Made by a program: the position numbers and the translations under genes. A model generated the notes under the pieces. The model did no database searches and had not been told where the DNA came from. It worked only from the letters and a program-made list of their open reading frames with translations. From assembly GCF_038502225.1 (NCBI RefSeq), contig NC_091352.1, forward strand, positions 25,401,090 to 25,465,089: a stretch of 64,000 nucleotides of DNA, read 5' to 3'. This document shows, in pieces, positions 1 through 12,869 of this stretch (position 1 is its first letter; every line of letters begins with the position of its first letter). The DNA comes from Cherax quadricarinatus. Lineage: Eukaryota; Arthropoda; Malacostraca; Decapoda; Parastacidae.

Positions 1-1002
1 TAGTGTTGTGTGGAGACACTGGCTAGGTAGTGTTGTGTGGAGACACTGGCAAGGTAGTGTTGTGTGGAGACACTGGCAAGGTAGTGTTGTGTGGAGACAC
101 TGGCAAGGTAGTGTTGTGTGGAGACACTGGCAAGGTAGTGTTGTGTGGAGACACTGGCAAGGTAGTGTTGTGTGGAGACACTGGCAAGGTAGTGTTGTGT
201 GGAGACACTGGCAAGGTAGTGTTGTGTGGAGACACTGGCAAGGTAGTGTTGTGTGGAGACACTGGCAAGGTAGTGTTGTGTGGAGACACTGGCAAGGTAG
301 TGTTGTGTGGAGACACTGGCAAGGTAGTGTTGTGTGGAGACACTGGCAACGTAGTGTTGTGTGGAGACACTGGCAAGGTAGTGTTGTGTGGAGACACTGG
401 CAAGGTAGTGTTGTGTGGAGACACTGGCAACGTAGTGTTGTGTGGAGACACTGGCAAGGTAGTGTTGTGTGGAGACACTGGCAAGGTAGTGTTGTGTGGA
501 GACACTGGCAAGGTAGTGTTGTGTGGAGACACTGGCTAGGTAGTGTTGTGTGGAGACACTGGCAAGGTAGTGTTGTGTGGAGACACTGGCAAGGTAGTGT
601 TGTGTGGAGACACTGGCAAGGTAGTGTTGTGTGGAGACACTGGCAAGGTAGTGTTGTGTGGAGACACTGGCAAGGTAGTGTTGTGTGGAGACACTGGCAA
701 GGTAGTGTTGTGTGGAGACACTGGCAAGGTAGTGTTGTGTGGAGACACTGGCAAGGTAGTGTTGTGTGGAGACACTGGCAAGGTAGTGTTGTGTGGAGAC
801 ACTGGCTAGGTAGTGTTGTGTGGAGACACTGGCAAGGTAGTGTTGTGTGGAGACACTGGCAAGGTAGTGTTGTGTGGAGACACTGGCAAGGTAGTGTTGT
901 GTGGAGACACTGGCAAGGTAGTGTTGTGTGGAGACACTGGCAAGGTAGTGTTGTGTGGAGACACTGGCAAGGTAGTGTTGTGTGGAGACACTGGCAAGGT
1001 TG
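1..1002. repeat. 27-bp tandem array, about 37 copies
   Basis: The unit contains GTGTGGAGACACTGGCAAGG and repeats every 27 bp with almost no variation. The visible variants are a few CTAGG or CAACG junctions in place of CAAGG. The array enters from the left edge of the window, so its true length is unknown. Because 27 is a multiple of 3 and the unit has no stop in several frames, long frames stay open on both strands (period of 9 residues, VVWRHWQGS). I read this as a consequence of the repeat and not as a protein. Confidence 0.97.
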
Positions 1003-1442
1003 TCTTAACGATGTCTTGTGTGCAACAGTTTGTGTCAGTAATAACACATGTGAACGGTATGATGCAAATTATATGCCATTACCAAAGTGTCACGTAACCT
1101 TGTACAAAAGTTAGTGTCTTGTGACACAGTGGAGGAGTATCATGACACAGAGAATAGGGTGTCTTTTGACCCGGAGTAGTAGGTGTCATGAGACTTAAAG
1201 GAAAGGTAGTGTCCTGTGACACAGGGTACGAAGGGTCATGGAATATTTGATAATAATGCCAAAGAATATACACTTATTTCATGATGTTTCTTTACGAATC
1301 AAAGTGAATACTGTTTTATGCTAAAAATCATATTACTAGTAAAGATTGAAAGTACTGTATGTGTTTTTGTACTCCTGGTCTATATTCATATTGCGGTTTT
1401 GGTAATGGGCTAGTTTATTAATTATACTAAAAGCCGATTGGT
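1003..1442. other. Array flank with decayed repeat traces, no gene seen
   Basis: Between about 1110 and 1245 there are diverged segments such as TAGTGTCTTGTGACACAG and TAGTGTCCTGTGACACAGGG. They resemble the 27-bp unit and look like the degenerate edge of the array. The rest is AT-rich and unassigned. Confidence 0.5.
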
Positions 1443-1910
1443 TTAGATTCCCCTAGAAAGCTTGATTACCAAAACTGTAATAGTGTAATACTCTGAACAG
1501 CAGTGTTGAATCGCTGGAACAGATTCTAGTTTCCCTGATGCCCTTTTGCCCGGCTCATTAAGGAACTTAGATTCACGCTTTCCCCATGAGCCAAGGGTCT
1601 CTGAGCCTATGGGAACAAACATATAATGATGGGCAAGTTCTCCATATTTTCTAGACTTTTGGGACTCCATGAAGCAGGCAGCTGCCCCTCCTTCCTCCCT
1701 GATGCAATGGAAATAGGTATCAGCCAAGGTAGATGCACATGTGTAGTCTCACACCACCTGCTTGCCGTCTGTCCAGGCGTCAGATCTGTATAGTTGGGGT
1801 GGCTCTCTTATTGCTGGGCATCCAGCTGTTGTGAGGTCCTTCTTGATAATCCTATTAACCTCTTCATGTCTTGAAATCTTTCCATCGGATTTACGGCACA
1901 CAAGACCATG
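1443..1910 (-). pseudogene. Retroelement endonuclease-like domain remnant, copy 1
   Basis: Reading on the minus strand from about 1910 down, the peptide starts HGLVCRKSDGK, continues with RHEEVNRIIKK and LTTAGCPAIREPP, then DGKQVV, an in-frame TGA near 1753, DYTCASTLADTYF, and PIGSETLGSWGK. The same order of motifs occurs in the better preserved copy at 10850-11472, so the two are paralogous. The arrangement (HGL-x-C, RH-x-x-x-N, a GxP/EP segment, an Asp motif, W/DYTC) resembles the C-terminal region of retroelement polymerase proteins. I infer a restriction-like endonuclease fold. It is broken: one stop, a shortened middle compared with copy 2, and a diverged end after the LESVPAIQ segment. 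Its 5' side is cut by the 21-bp array that starts at 1911. Confidence 0.7.
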
Positions 1911-4900
1911 GTGTAATACATGACTCAGTGAGTGTAATACATGACTCAGTGAGTGTAATACATGACTCAGTAAGTATAATACATGACTCAGTAAGTGTAA
2001 TACATGACTCAGTAAGTGTAATACATGACTCAGTAAGTGTAATACATGACTCAGTAAGTGTAATACATGACTCAGTGAGTGTAATACATGACTCAGTAAG
2101 TGTAATACATCACTCAGTAAGTGTAATACATGACTCAGTAAGTGTAATACATGGCTCAGTAAGTGTAATACATGACTCAGTAAGTATAATACATGACTCA
2201 GTGAGTGTAATACATGACTCAGTAAGTGTAATACATGACTCAGTAAGTGTAATACATGACTCAGTAAGTGTAATACATGACTCAATAAGTGTAATACATG
2301 ACTCAGTAAGTGTAATACATGACTCAGTAAGTATAATACATGACTCAGTAAGTGTAATACATGACTCAGTGAGTATAATACATGACTCAGTAAGTGTAAT
2401 ACATGACTCAGTAAGTGTAATACATGACTCAGTAAGTGTAATACATGACTCAGTAAGTGTAATACATGACTCAGTAAGTATAATACATGACTCAGTGAGT
2501 GTAATACACGACTCAGTAAGTGTAATACATGACTCAGTAAGTGTAATACATGACTCAGTAAGTGTAATACATGACTCAGTAAGTGTAATACATGACTCAG
2601 TAAGTATAATACATGACTCAGTGAGTGTAATACATGACTCAGTAAGTGTAATACATGACTCAGTAAGTATAATACATGAGTCAGTGAGTGTAATACATGA
2701 CTCAGCAAGTGTAATACATGACTCAGTAAGTGTAATACATGACTCAGTGAGTGTAATACATGACTCAGTAAGTGTAATACATGACTCAGTGGGTGTAATA
2801 CATGACTCAGTAAGTGTAATACATGACTCAGTAAGTGTAATACATGACTCAGTAAGTGTAATACATGACTCAGTAAGTGTAATACATGACTCAGTAAGTG
2901 TAATACATGACTCAGTGAGTGTAATGCATGATTCAGTAAGTGTAATACATGACTCAGTAAGTGTAATACATGACTCAGTAAGTATAATACATGACTCAGT
3001 GAGTGTAATACATGACTCAGTAAGTGTAATACATGACTCAGTAAGTGTAATACATGACTCAGTAAGTGTAATACATGACTCAGTAAGTGAAATACATGAC
3101 TCAGTAAGTATAATACATGACTCAGTGAGTGTAATACATGACTCAGTAAGTGTAATACATGACTCAGTAAGTGTAATACATGACTCAGTAAGTGTAATAC
3201 ATGACTCAGTAAGTGTAATACATGGCTCAGTAAGTGTAATACATGACTCAGTAAGTGTAATACATGGGTCAGTAAGTGAAATACATGACTCAGTAAGTGT
3301 AATACATGACTCAGTAAGTGTAATACATGACTCAATAAGTGTAATACAAGACTCAGTAAGTGTAATACATGACTCAGTAAGTGTAATACATGACTCAGTA
3401 AGTGTAATACATGACTCAGTAAGTGTAATACATGACTCAGTAAGTGTAATACATGACTCAGTAAGTGTAATACATGACTCAGTAAGTGTAATACATGACT
3501 CAGAAAATATAATACATGACTCAGTGAGTGTAATACATGACTCAGTAAGTGTAATACATGACTCAGTAAGTGTAATACATGACTCAGTAAGTGTAATACA
3601 TGACTCAGTAAGTGTAATACATGGCTCAGTAAGTGTAATACATGACGCAGTAAGTGCAATACATGGCTCAGTAAGTGTAATACATGACTCAGTGAGTGTA
3701 ATACATGACTCAGTAAGTGTAATACATGACTCAGTAAGTGTAATACATGACTCAGTAAGTATAATACATGACTCAGTGAGTGTAATACATGACTCAGTAA
3801 GTGTAATACATGATTCAATAAGTGTAATACATGACTCAGTAAGTGTAATACTTGACTCAGTAAGTGTAATACATGACTCAGTAAGTATAATACATGACTC
3901 AGTGAGTGTAATACATGACTCAGTAAGTATAATACATGACTCAGTGAGTGTAATACATGACTCAGTAAGTGTAATACATGACCCAGTAAGTGTAATACAT
4001 GGCTCAGTAAGTGTAATACATGACTCAGTAAGTGCAATACATGGCTCATAAGTGAAATACATGACTCATTAAGTGTAATACATGACTCAGTAAGTGTAAT
4101 ACATGGCTCAGTAAGTACAATACATGGCTCAGTGAGTGTAATACATCTCTCAGTGAGTGTAATACATGACTCAGTAAGTGTAATACATGACTCAGTAAGT
4201 GTAATACATGACTCAGTAAGTGTAATACATGGCTCAGTGAGTGTAATACATGACTCAGTAAGTGTAATACATGACTCAGTAAGTGTAATACATGACTCAG
4301 TAAGTGTAATACATGACTCAGTAAGTGTAATACATGGCTCAGTGAGTGTAATACATGACTCAGTAAGTGTAATACATGACTCAGTAAGTGTAATACATGG
4401 CTCAGTAAGTGTAATACGTGGCTCAGTAAGTGTAATACATGACTCAGTAAGTGTAATACATGGCTGAGTAAGTGTAATACATGACTCAGTAAATGTAATA
4501 CATGGCTCAGTAAGTGTAATACATGGCTCAGTAAGTGTAATACATGACTCAGTAAGTGTAATACATGACTCAGTAAGTGTAATACATGGCTCAGTAAGTG
4601 TAATACATGGCTCAGTAAGTGTAATACATGGCTCGGTGAGTGTAATACATGGCTCAGTAAGTGTAATACATGGCTCAGTAAGTGTAATACATGGCTCAGT
4701 AAGTGTAATACATGGCTCGGTGAGTGTAATACATGGCTCAGTAAGTGTAATACATGGCTCAGTAAGTGTAATACAAGGCTCAGTAAGTGTAATAAATGGC
4801 TCGGTGAGTGTAATACATGGCTCAGTAAGTGTAATACATGGCTCAGTATGTGTAATACATGGCTCAGTAAGTGTAATACATGGCTCAGTAAGTGTAATAC

Positions 4901-7900
4901 ATGGCTCGGTGAGTGTAATACATGGCTCAGTAAGTGTAATACACGGCTCAGTAAGTGTAATACATGGCTCAGTAAGTGTAATACATGGCTCGGTGAGTGT
5001 AATACATGGCTCAGTAAGTGTAATACATGCCTCAGTAAGTGTAATACATGGCTCAGTAAGTGTAATACATGGCTCAGTAAGTGTAATACATGGCTCGGTG
5101 AGTGTAATACATGGCTCAGTAAGTGCAATGCATGGCTCAGTAAGTGTAATACATGGCTCAGTAAGTGTAATACATGGCTCGGTGAGTGTAATACATGGCT
5201 CAGTAATTGTAATACATGGCTCAGTAAGTGTAATACATGGCTCAGTAAGTGTAATACATGGCTCGGTGAGTGTAATACATGGCTCAGTAAGTGTAATACA
5301 TGGCTCAGTAAGTGTAATACATGGCTCAGTAAGTGTAATACATGGCTCGGTGAGTGTAATACATGGCTCAGTAAGTGTAATACATAGCTCAGTAAGTGTA
5401 ATACATGACTCAGTAAGTGTAATACATGACTCAGTAAGTGTAATACTTGGCTCAGTAAGTGTAATACATGGCTCAGTAAGTGTAATACATGGCTCGGTGA
5501 GTGTAATACATGGCTCAGTAAGTGTAATACATGGCTCAGTAAGTGTAATACATGACTCAGTAAGTGTAATACATGACTCAGTAAGTGTAATACATGGCTC
5601 AGTAAGTGTAATACATGGCTCAGTAAGTGTAATACATGGCTCAGTAAGTGTAATACATGGCTCAGTAAGTGTAATACATGACTCAGTAAGTGTAATACAT
5701 GACTCAGTAAGTGTAATACATGACTCAGTAAGTGTAATACATGGCTCAGTAAGTGTAATACATGGCTCAGTAAGTGTAATACATGACTCAGTAAGTGTAA
5801 TACATGACTCAGTAAGTGTAATACATGACTCAGTAAGTGTAATACATGACTCAGTAAGTGTAATACATGGCTCAGTAAGTGTAATACATGGCTCAGTAAG
5901 TGTAATACATGACTCAGTAAGTGTAATACATGACTCAGTAAGTGTAATACATGACTCAGTAAATATAATACATGACTAAGTGAGTGTAATACATGACTCA
6001 GTAAGTGTAATACATGACTCAGTAAGTGTAATACATGACTCAGTAAGTATAATACATGACTCAGTGAGTGTAATACATGACTCAGTAAGTGTAATACATG
6101 ACTCAGTAAGTGTAATACATGACTAAGTAAGTGTAATACTTGGCTCAGTAAGTGTAATACATGGCTCAGTAAGTGTAATACATGGCTCGGTGAGTGTAAT
6201 ACATGGCTCAGTAAGTGTAATACATGGCTCAGTAAGTGTAATACATGACTCAGTAAGTGTAATACATGACTCAGTAAGTGTAATACATGGCTCAGTAAGT
6301 GTAATACATGGCTCAGTAAGTGTAATACATGGCTCAGTAAGTGTAATACATGGCTCAGTAAGTGTAATACATGACTCAGTAAGTGTAATACATGACTCAG
6401 TAAGTGTAATACATGACTCAGTAAGTGTAATACATGGCTCAGTAAGTGTAATACATGGCTCAGTAAGTGTAATACATGACTCAGTAAGTGTAATACATGA
6501 CTCAGTAAGTGTAATACATGACTCAGTAAGTGTAATACATGACTCAGTAAGTGTAATACATGGCTCAGTAAGTGTAATACATGGCTCAGTAAGTGTAATA
6601 CATGACTCAGTAAGTGTAATACATGACTCAGTAAGTGTAATACATGACTCAGTAAATATAATACATGACTAAGTGAGTGTAATACATGACTCAGTAAGTG
6701 TAATACATGACTCAGTAAGTGTAATACATGACTCAGTAAGTATAATACATGACTCAGTGAGTGTAATACATGACTCAGTAAGTGTAATACACGACTCAGT
6801 AAGTGTAATACATGACTCAGTAAGTGTAATACATGGCTCAGTAAGTGTAATACATGGCTCAGTAAGTGTAGTACATGACTCAGTAAATGTAATACATGAC
6901 TCAGTAAGTGTAATACATGACTCAGTAAGTATAATACATGACTCAGTGAGTGTAATACATGACTCAGTAAGTGTAAGACATGACTCAGTAAGTGTAATAC
7001 ATGACTCAGTAAGTGTAATACATGGCTCAGTAAGTGTAATACATGGCTCAGTAAGTGTAATACATGACTCAGTAAGTGTAATACATGACTCAGTAAGTGT
7101 AATACATGACTCAGTAAGTGTAATACATGACTCAGTAAGTGTAATACATGACTCAGTAAGTGTAATACATGACTCAGTAAGTGTAATACCTGACTCAGTA
7201 AGTGTAATACATGACTCAGTAAGTGTAATACATGACTCAATAAGTGTAATACATGGCTCAGTAAGTGTAATACATGACTCAGTAAGTGTAATACATGACT
7301 CAGTAAGTGTAATACATGGCTCGGTGAGTGTAATACATGGCTCAGTAAGTGTAATACATGGCTCAGTAAGTGTAATACATGACTCAGTAAGTGTAATACA
7401 TGACTCAGTAAGTGTAATACATGACTCAGTAAGTGTAATACATGGCTCAGTAAGTGTAATACATGACTCAGTAAGTGTAATACATGACTCAGTAAGTGTA
7501 ATACATGACTCAGTAAGTGTAATACATGACTTAGTAAGTGTAATATATGACTCAGTAAGTGTAATACATGACTCAGTAAGTGTAATACATGACTCAGTAA
7601 GTGTAATACCTGACTCAGTAAGTGTAATACATGACTCAGTAAGTGTAATACATGACTCAATAAGTGTAATACATGGCTCAGTAAGTGTAATACATGACTC
7701 AGTAAGTGTAATACATGACTCAGTAAGTGTAATACATGACTCAGTAAGTGTAATACATGACTCAGTAAGTGTAATACATGACTCAGTAAGTGTAATACAT
7801 GACTCAGTAAGTGTAATACATGACTCAGTAAGTGTAATACATGACTCAGTAAGTGTAATACATGACTCAGTAAGTGTAATACATGACTCAGTAAGTGTAA

Positions 7901-7992
7901 TACATGACTCAGTAAGTGTAATACATGACTCAGTGAGTGTAATACATGGCTCAGTAAGTGTAATACATGACTCAGTAAGTGTAATACATGGC
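1911..7992. repeat. 21-bp tandem array, about 290 copies
   Basis: The unit is TGTAATACATGACTCAGTAAG with its 21st base variable by register (read GTGTAATACATGACTCAGT plus AA). Frequent variants are GGCTCAG or GGCTCGGTGAG in place of GACTCAG, and AAGTATAA in place of AAGTGTAA. Most units contain TGACTCA, the AP-1 consensus. Variants are not randomly distributed: CTCGGTGAG units recur mostly every 84 bp between 4633 and 5350, a 693-bp block repeats at about 5446 and 6139, and a 420-bp block repeats around 7188 and 7608. The unit length is divisible by 3, so frames stay open on both strands for over 1 kb. I do not call genes here. Confidence 0.97.
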
Positions 7993-8266
<274 letters not shown>

Positions 8267-8309
8267 TGTGTGTGTGTCGTGGCGAGTAGGTAAAACTGGG
8301 GGTGTGTGG

Positions 8310-10040
8310 GGCAGTGAATAGAATGAAATGGGGTATAACAGGTGGGGATTGATGGAATAAAGATAGAAATGTTAAAAGCAACTGGGGATTTAGTTTTGGA
8401 GTGATTAGTGTTTTTATTTAATAAATGTATGGAAGAAGGTAAGGTACATAGGGATTGGCAGAGAACATTCATAAATTCTGCTGAAGAAGGCTAGAGAAAA
8501 TGTAAAAATTATAGGGGGAAAAATCTGTTGAGTATACCTGGTAAAGTGTTGTTGTTTGATAGAATTAAGAGTAAGACGGACAGCAGGATAGCAGATGAAC
8601 GAGGAGGCTTTAGGAGGGGTAGGGGGTGTGTGGACCAGGTGTTTGCAGAGAAACATATAAGTGAACAGTATTTAGATAAGGGTAAAGAAACTTATGTGGC
8701 ATTTATGGATTTCGAAAAGGCGTATGAGAAGGTGGATAAGGGGACAATGTGGCTTATGTTGCAGGTGTATGGTATAGGAGGTAGGTTACTGAAAGCAGTG
8801 AAGAGTTTTTACGAGGATAGTGAGGCTCAAGTTAGAGTATGTAGGAGAAAGGGATGCTGTTTCCCAGTAAAAGTAGGCCTTAGATTATTTCCCAGTAAAA
8901 GTGGGCCTGAGACAGGGCTGTGTAATGTCACCATGGATGGAGTTGTAAGAGAAGTGAATGCTCGGGTGTTGGCAAAAAGTGTGAGGTTAAAAGATAAAGA
9001 ATCTAACACAAAGTGGGAGTTGTCACAGCTGCTCTTTGTTGATGACACTGTGCTCTTGGGAGATTCTGAAGAGAAGTTGCAGAAGTGGGTGGATGAGTTT
9101 TGCAGGGTATGTAAAAGAAGGAAATTAAAAACTAATTATTAATGTAGGAAAGAGTAAGGTGATGAGGATTACAAACAAACTTAGGTAACGGAAATTTGAT
9201 ATCAGATTGGTGGGAGAGAGTACGGAGGAGGTGAATGTGTTGAGATATTTTTGGAGTGGACATGTCAGCAGACGGATCTATGAAAAATGAGGTGAAACAT
9301 AGAATTGGCGAGAGGAAAAAGGTGAATGGTGCAATGAGGAGTCCTTGGAGACAAAGAACTTTATCCATGAAAGCAAAGAGAGGAATGTATGAGAGTATAG
9401 TTATATGAATGCTCTTATATGGATGTGAAGCATGGGTTGGGAATGTTGCAACAAGGAGAAGGCTGGAGGCAGTGGTGATGTCATGTCTGAGAGCAATGTG
9501 TGGTGTTAATATAATGCAGAGAATCCGTAGTTAGGAGATTAGGAGATGCTATTATTCAAAAGGCTGAGCTGGGGTTGTTGAGATGGTTTGGAATTGTAGA
9601 GAGGATGGAACAAAATAGAATGACATCGAGAGTGTATATATCTGTAGCGGAGGGAAGGTGGGGTAGGGGTCGGCCTAGGAAAGGTTGGAGGGAAGGGGGG
9701 AAGGATATTTTGTGTGCCAGGAGCTTAGACTTCCAGTAAGCCTGTGTGAGCATGTTAGACAGGAGTGAATTGAAACAATTGGTTTTTAGGACTTGACGTG
9801 CTGTTGGAGTGTAAGGAAGGCAATATTCATGAAGGGGTTCAGGGAAACCGGCAGACCGGACTTGAGTCCTGGAGATGGGAAGTACAGTGCCTGCACTCTG
9901 AAGGAGGGGTGTTAATGTTGCAGTTTAAAAACTGTAGTGTAAAGCACACTTCTGGCAAGACAGTGAGGGAGTGAATGATGGTGAAAGTTTTTCTTTTTCA
10001 GGCCACCCTGCCTTGGTGGGAAGCGGTCGATGTGTAAATA
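8310..10040 (+). mobile_element. RTE-like LINE, 5'-truncated and decayed
   Basis: Collinear with the minus-strand LINE at 37383-40486. The similarity begins just 5' of the reverse transcriptase ([12 protein letters not shown] near 8349), runs through the RT and the C-terminal region, and ends in the same 3' untranslated sequence, including CACCCTGCCTTGGTGGGAA near 10004 and a terminal AATAAA-type tail near 10038. The endonuclease half is missing. Several frameshifts and stops are present, for example after 9142 and around 9400-9560. Confidence 0.85.
8528..9142 (+). pseudogene. LINE reverse transcriptase fragment
   Basis: A 204-residue open stretch covering the RT core. Visible motifs are RIADERGGFRRGRGCVDQVF, VAFMDFEKAYEKVD (first catalytic Asp region) and LLFVDDTVLLG (the xxDD catalytic box). 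Near residues 115-135 a short internal repetition (VGLRLFPSKSGPE) replaces the GLRQGC motif seen in the other copy. The protein would lack its endonuclease and its C terminus, so it is not functional. Confidence 0.85.
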
Positions 10041-10651
<611 letters not shown>

Positions 10652-10749
10652 TATAGGGAGGTACCACCTCATCCTCAGAGAAAAGAATAAACTTGCTTTA
10701 GGAAAACTCAAGGTTCTCCCTGAAGCTGTTTGAGAATTTTCTCCTACCA

Positions 10750-11472
10750 CCCCCCTATAATTAATATATATTTTATTTAAAGACAAAATACATTGACAAA
10801 ACATTCACAAAGATACAATAGAAAGTTAAACAACATAGGTAACTCAGCGCTACATCTCGAATACTTCGTCCAGCTCCCCGGCGGTGGGCCGCGTGCCCAG
10901 AATGCTGCAGGCATTTCCTCTCTGAATCGCAACACTGAATCTCTGAAAGAGGAAGCTGGTCGCCCTGTGGTCCTTCGTTTCTATGATGAGCTTTTCACCC
11001 AGCTCTATGAGGAACTTTAGAGCACACTTGCCCCATGCTCCAAGGGTCTCCGACCCTATTGGGATGAAGTTATAACAAGGGGGAAGGTCTTCATATTTGC
11101 GGATCTTCTGGGTCTCCCTGTGGCTGGCAGCTCCACCCCCTTCCACTACGGAGTATAGCAAGTAGGTGTCTGCCAATGTGGCAGCACAGGTGTAGTCCCA
11201 GGCAATCTGCTTTCCATCCTTCCAAGGTAGCATAGTGGCTCCATCAGAACGCTTTTGACTTCCATCAGATCTCTGCACTTGGAGTTCACGTTGAGCTGGG
11301 CAACGGGCTGTGGCGAGGCTTCTCTTTATGATGTCACTGACCTCCTTATGTCTGGCATACTTCCCTTCTGCTGTGTGACACACGAGACCGTGAAGTCCGA
11401 ATTGATTAGCCGTCGCCCTGCCGCAAATACACTTATGTTCGGTGAGGATGGGGCGGCTAGGCGAAGAGCACC
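10750..11472 (-). pseudogene. Retroelement CCHC plus endonuclease-like domain, copy 2 (C-terminal part)
   Basis: On the minus strand the coding sequence enters at 11472 and runs to about 10850, followed by an untranslated tail with AATAAA near 10772. Motifs in order: CICGRATANQFGLHGLVC (a C-x-C-x9-H-x3-C zinc-type motif), RHKEVSDIIKRSL, QRSDG, W-x-DGKQIAWDYTC, PIGSETLGAWGK and SVAIQRGNACSILGT. The zinc motif followed by RH-x-x-x-(N/D), EP/RSDG and WDYTC is the order I associate with restriction-like endonuclease domains at the C terminus of some non-LTR retrotransposon proteins. That assignment is inference. There is a one-base frame slip in a C-run near 11448. The upstream part of the same reading is at 23708-23997, on the far side of a nested LTR element. 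Confidence 0.7.
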
Positions 11473-12479
11473 ACCAAACAGTTACTCAGACCCACCGTCA
11501 AAAAAAAGGTCAGTTAAGGTCACTAGGATTATAATATCATTATAATAACACAAAATCAAATGGTAGCAAATGGTAGCATAAATATAACCGAGCAGTCAAA
11601 AAGGCACATGGGACTGATTCCTACTATAAAAATAATAAGAATCCCACCGCTTAGACACCATGTCATGTAGGGGGGTAATGATTAGGGGAATATGGAGGTA
11701 AGAGGAGGGAGTTAGTAGGTAGGGGACAGGCGAGGCAGTAGGAGGGATGAGGGCAGAGGCAGGTAGGTAATGTGAGGTCACTGGTGACTACATCTTCACC
11801 TCTCATTACTCTACACTCCACTCCACACTACTCACCCTCTCACTACTTTAACTAAACATAAATAAATGGAGAAAATAACGGGGACAGTGAATATTAATAT
11901 TCTACTCAAACACAGTTTATTATTAAGTCCTTGTACAATAATATATTTGGGAACAGGAGTATATCATTGAGGTTTAGATAAATGGGGTGGTACACATAAG
12001 CAGTGAGACAGGGAACACAATCAACTTGACGAAAATGAATATAACTTACAATAGAGCACAGAGGACAGTTCACTACAGGAACTAAGCCCGAGGTCCCAAG
12101 ACCTACACAGCACGAGTACTGCTCCAAGCCAGTACTCTGCCCAATGTCTCCAACAGTCTCCTCCAGAGACTTCAGCAGCCTTCTCCCGAGCCCTGCACCC
12201 CAGCAGCAGCTCCGCTCAAAGTCTCTGCTCAGGAGCTCTGCACCCTAGCAGCAGCTCCGCTCGAATCTCTTGATCATGCTCTTCCTTGGGCTTTTATGGT
12301 GGTCCAAGCACCCTCCACAACCACGTGTACGACCTGACGCCTAGGTCTGACGCCGTCAAGAACAAAAGATCTCAGACGTGGGCGTGGCTACAGACGTTTG
12401 CCAAGGCAAGGTGTGACCATATAATTGGTTAAATTAGGTCTCCCCAGAGACCTCACAAGCCCAGCTGGACTACATCACA
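11473..12479 (-). repeat. LTR of outer element (3' LTR on minus strand)
   Basis: About 1007 bp, matching 22741-23707 with a handful of substitutions. It has one segment of about 40 bp near 12375-12425 (ACGTGGGCGTGGCTACAGAC and following) that is missing from the other copy. The divergence indicates that this insertion is older than the BEL nested in it. Confidence 0.85.
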
Positions 12480-12495
12480 TCCCCCTTTCTCCCCC
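12480..12495 (-). other. Polypurine tract of outer LTR element
   Basis: On the minus strand GGGGGAGAAAGGGGGA directly precedes the LTR start TGTGATG. This is the expected plus-strand primer site of an LTR retrotransposon and fixes the element's orientation. Confidence 0.8.
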
Positions 12496-12864
12496 AATTT
12501 AAAATATCTGATAACTAGGACAATTTGTCCTAAGTTATTAGACTATTTTAATCCTAACCCTTTAAATCTATTACAATACAAAGACTAAATTATACATAAT
12601 ACAAAATTATTCAATTACAAACATTTCCCTCAACCTTCTCATCTACCACAAGGCAGCATAATCAGTACACCTGGCAGTTGACCAGCATAATAGTTGCTCT
12701 CTGGTGCAAAGCCTCCTTACCCGTCATTTCTCCTTAAACTTAAATATCGGGCTCCAGTGCCTTCCCTACTTCTACTAGAAATGCACTAGCCAATGCTAGT
12801 CATCCTTGCACGTTAACCATTGGGCCAAACCTCTCTAGGCTTCTATGGCATGGAAAACTGCTCC
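12496..12864 (-). other. Internal non-coding part of outer LTR element (3' side)
   Basis: AT-rich sequence between the polypurine tract and the BEL insertion point. No open frame of note. Confidence 0.6.
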
Positions 12865-12869
12865 AACGG
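12865..12869. other. BEL target-site duplication, left copy
   Basis: AACGG directly precedes the left LTR. The same five bases follow the right LTR at 21431-21435. Five bp is a usual duplication length for BEL/Pao integration. Confidence 0.9.

Noticed and set aside
8..1114. Long open frames over the 27-bp array
   Set aside because: The frames on both strands are a 9-residue repeat caused by a 27-bp unit without stops. There is no non-repeat domain.
1749..7660. Frames of up to 1204 codons on both strands over the 21-bp array
   Set aside because: The 21-bp unit keeps several frames open at once. Only the tail below 1911 on the minus strand carries real retroelement homology.
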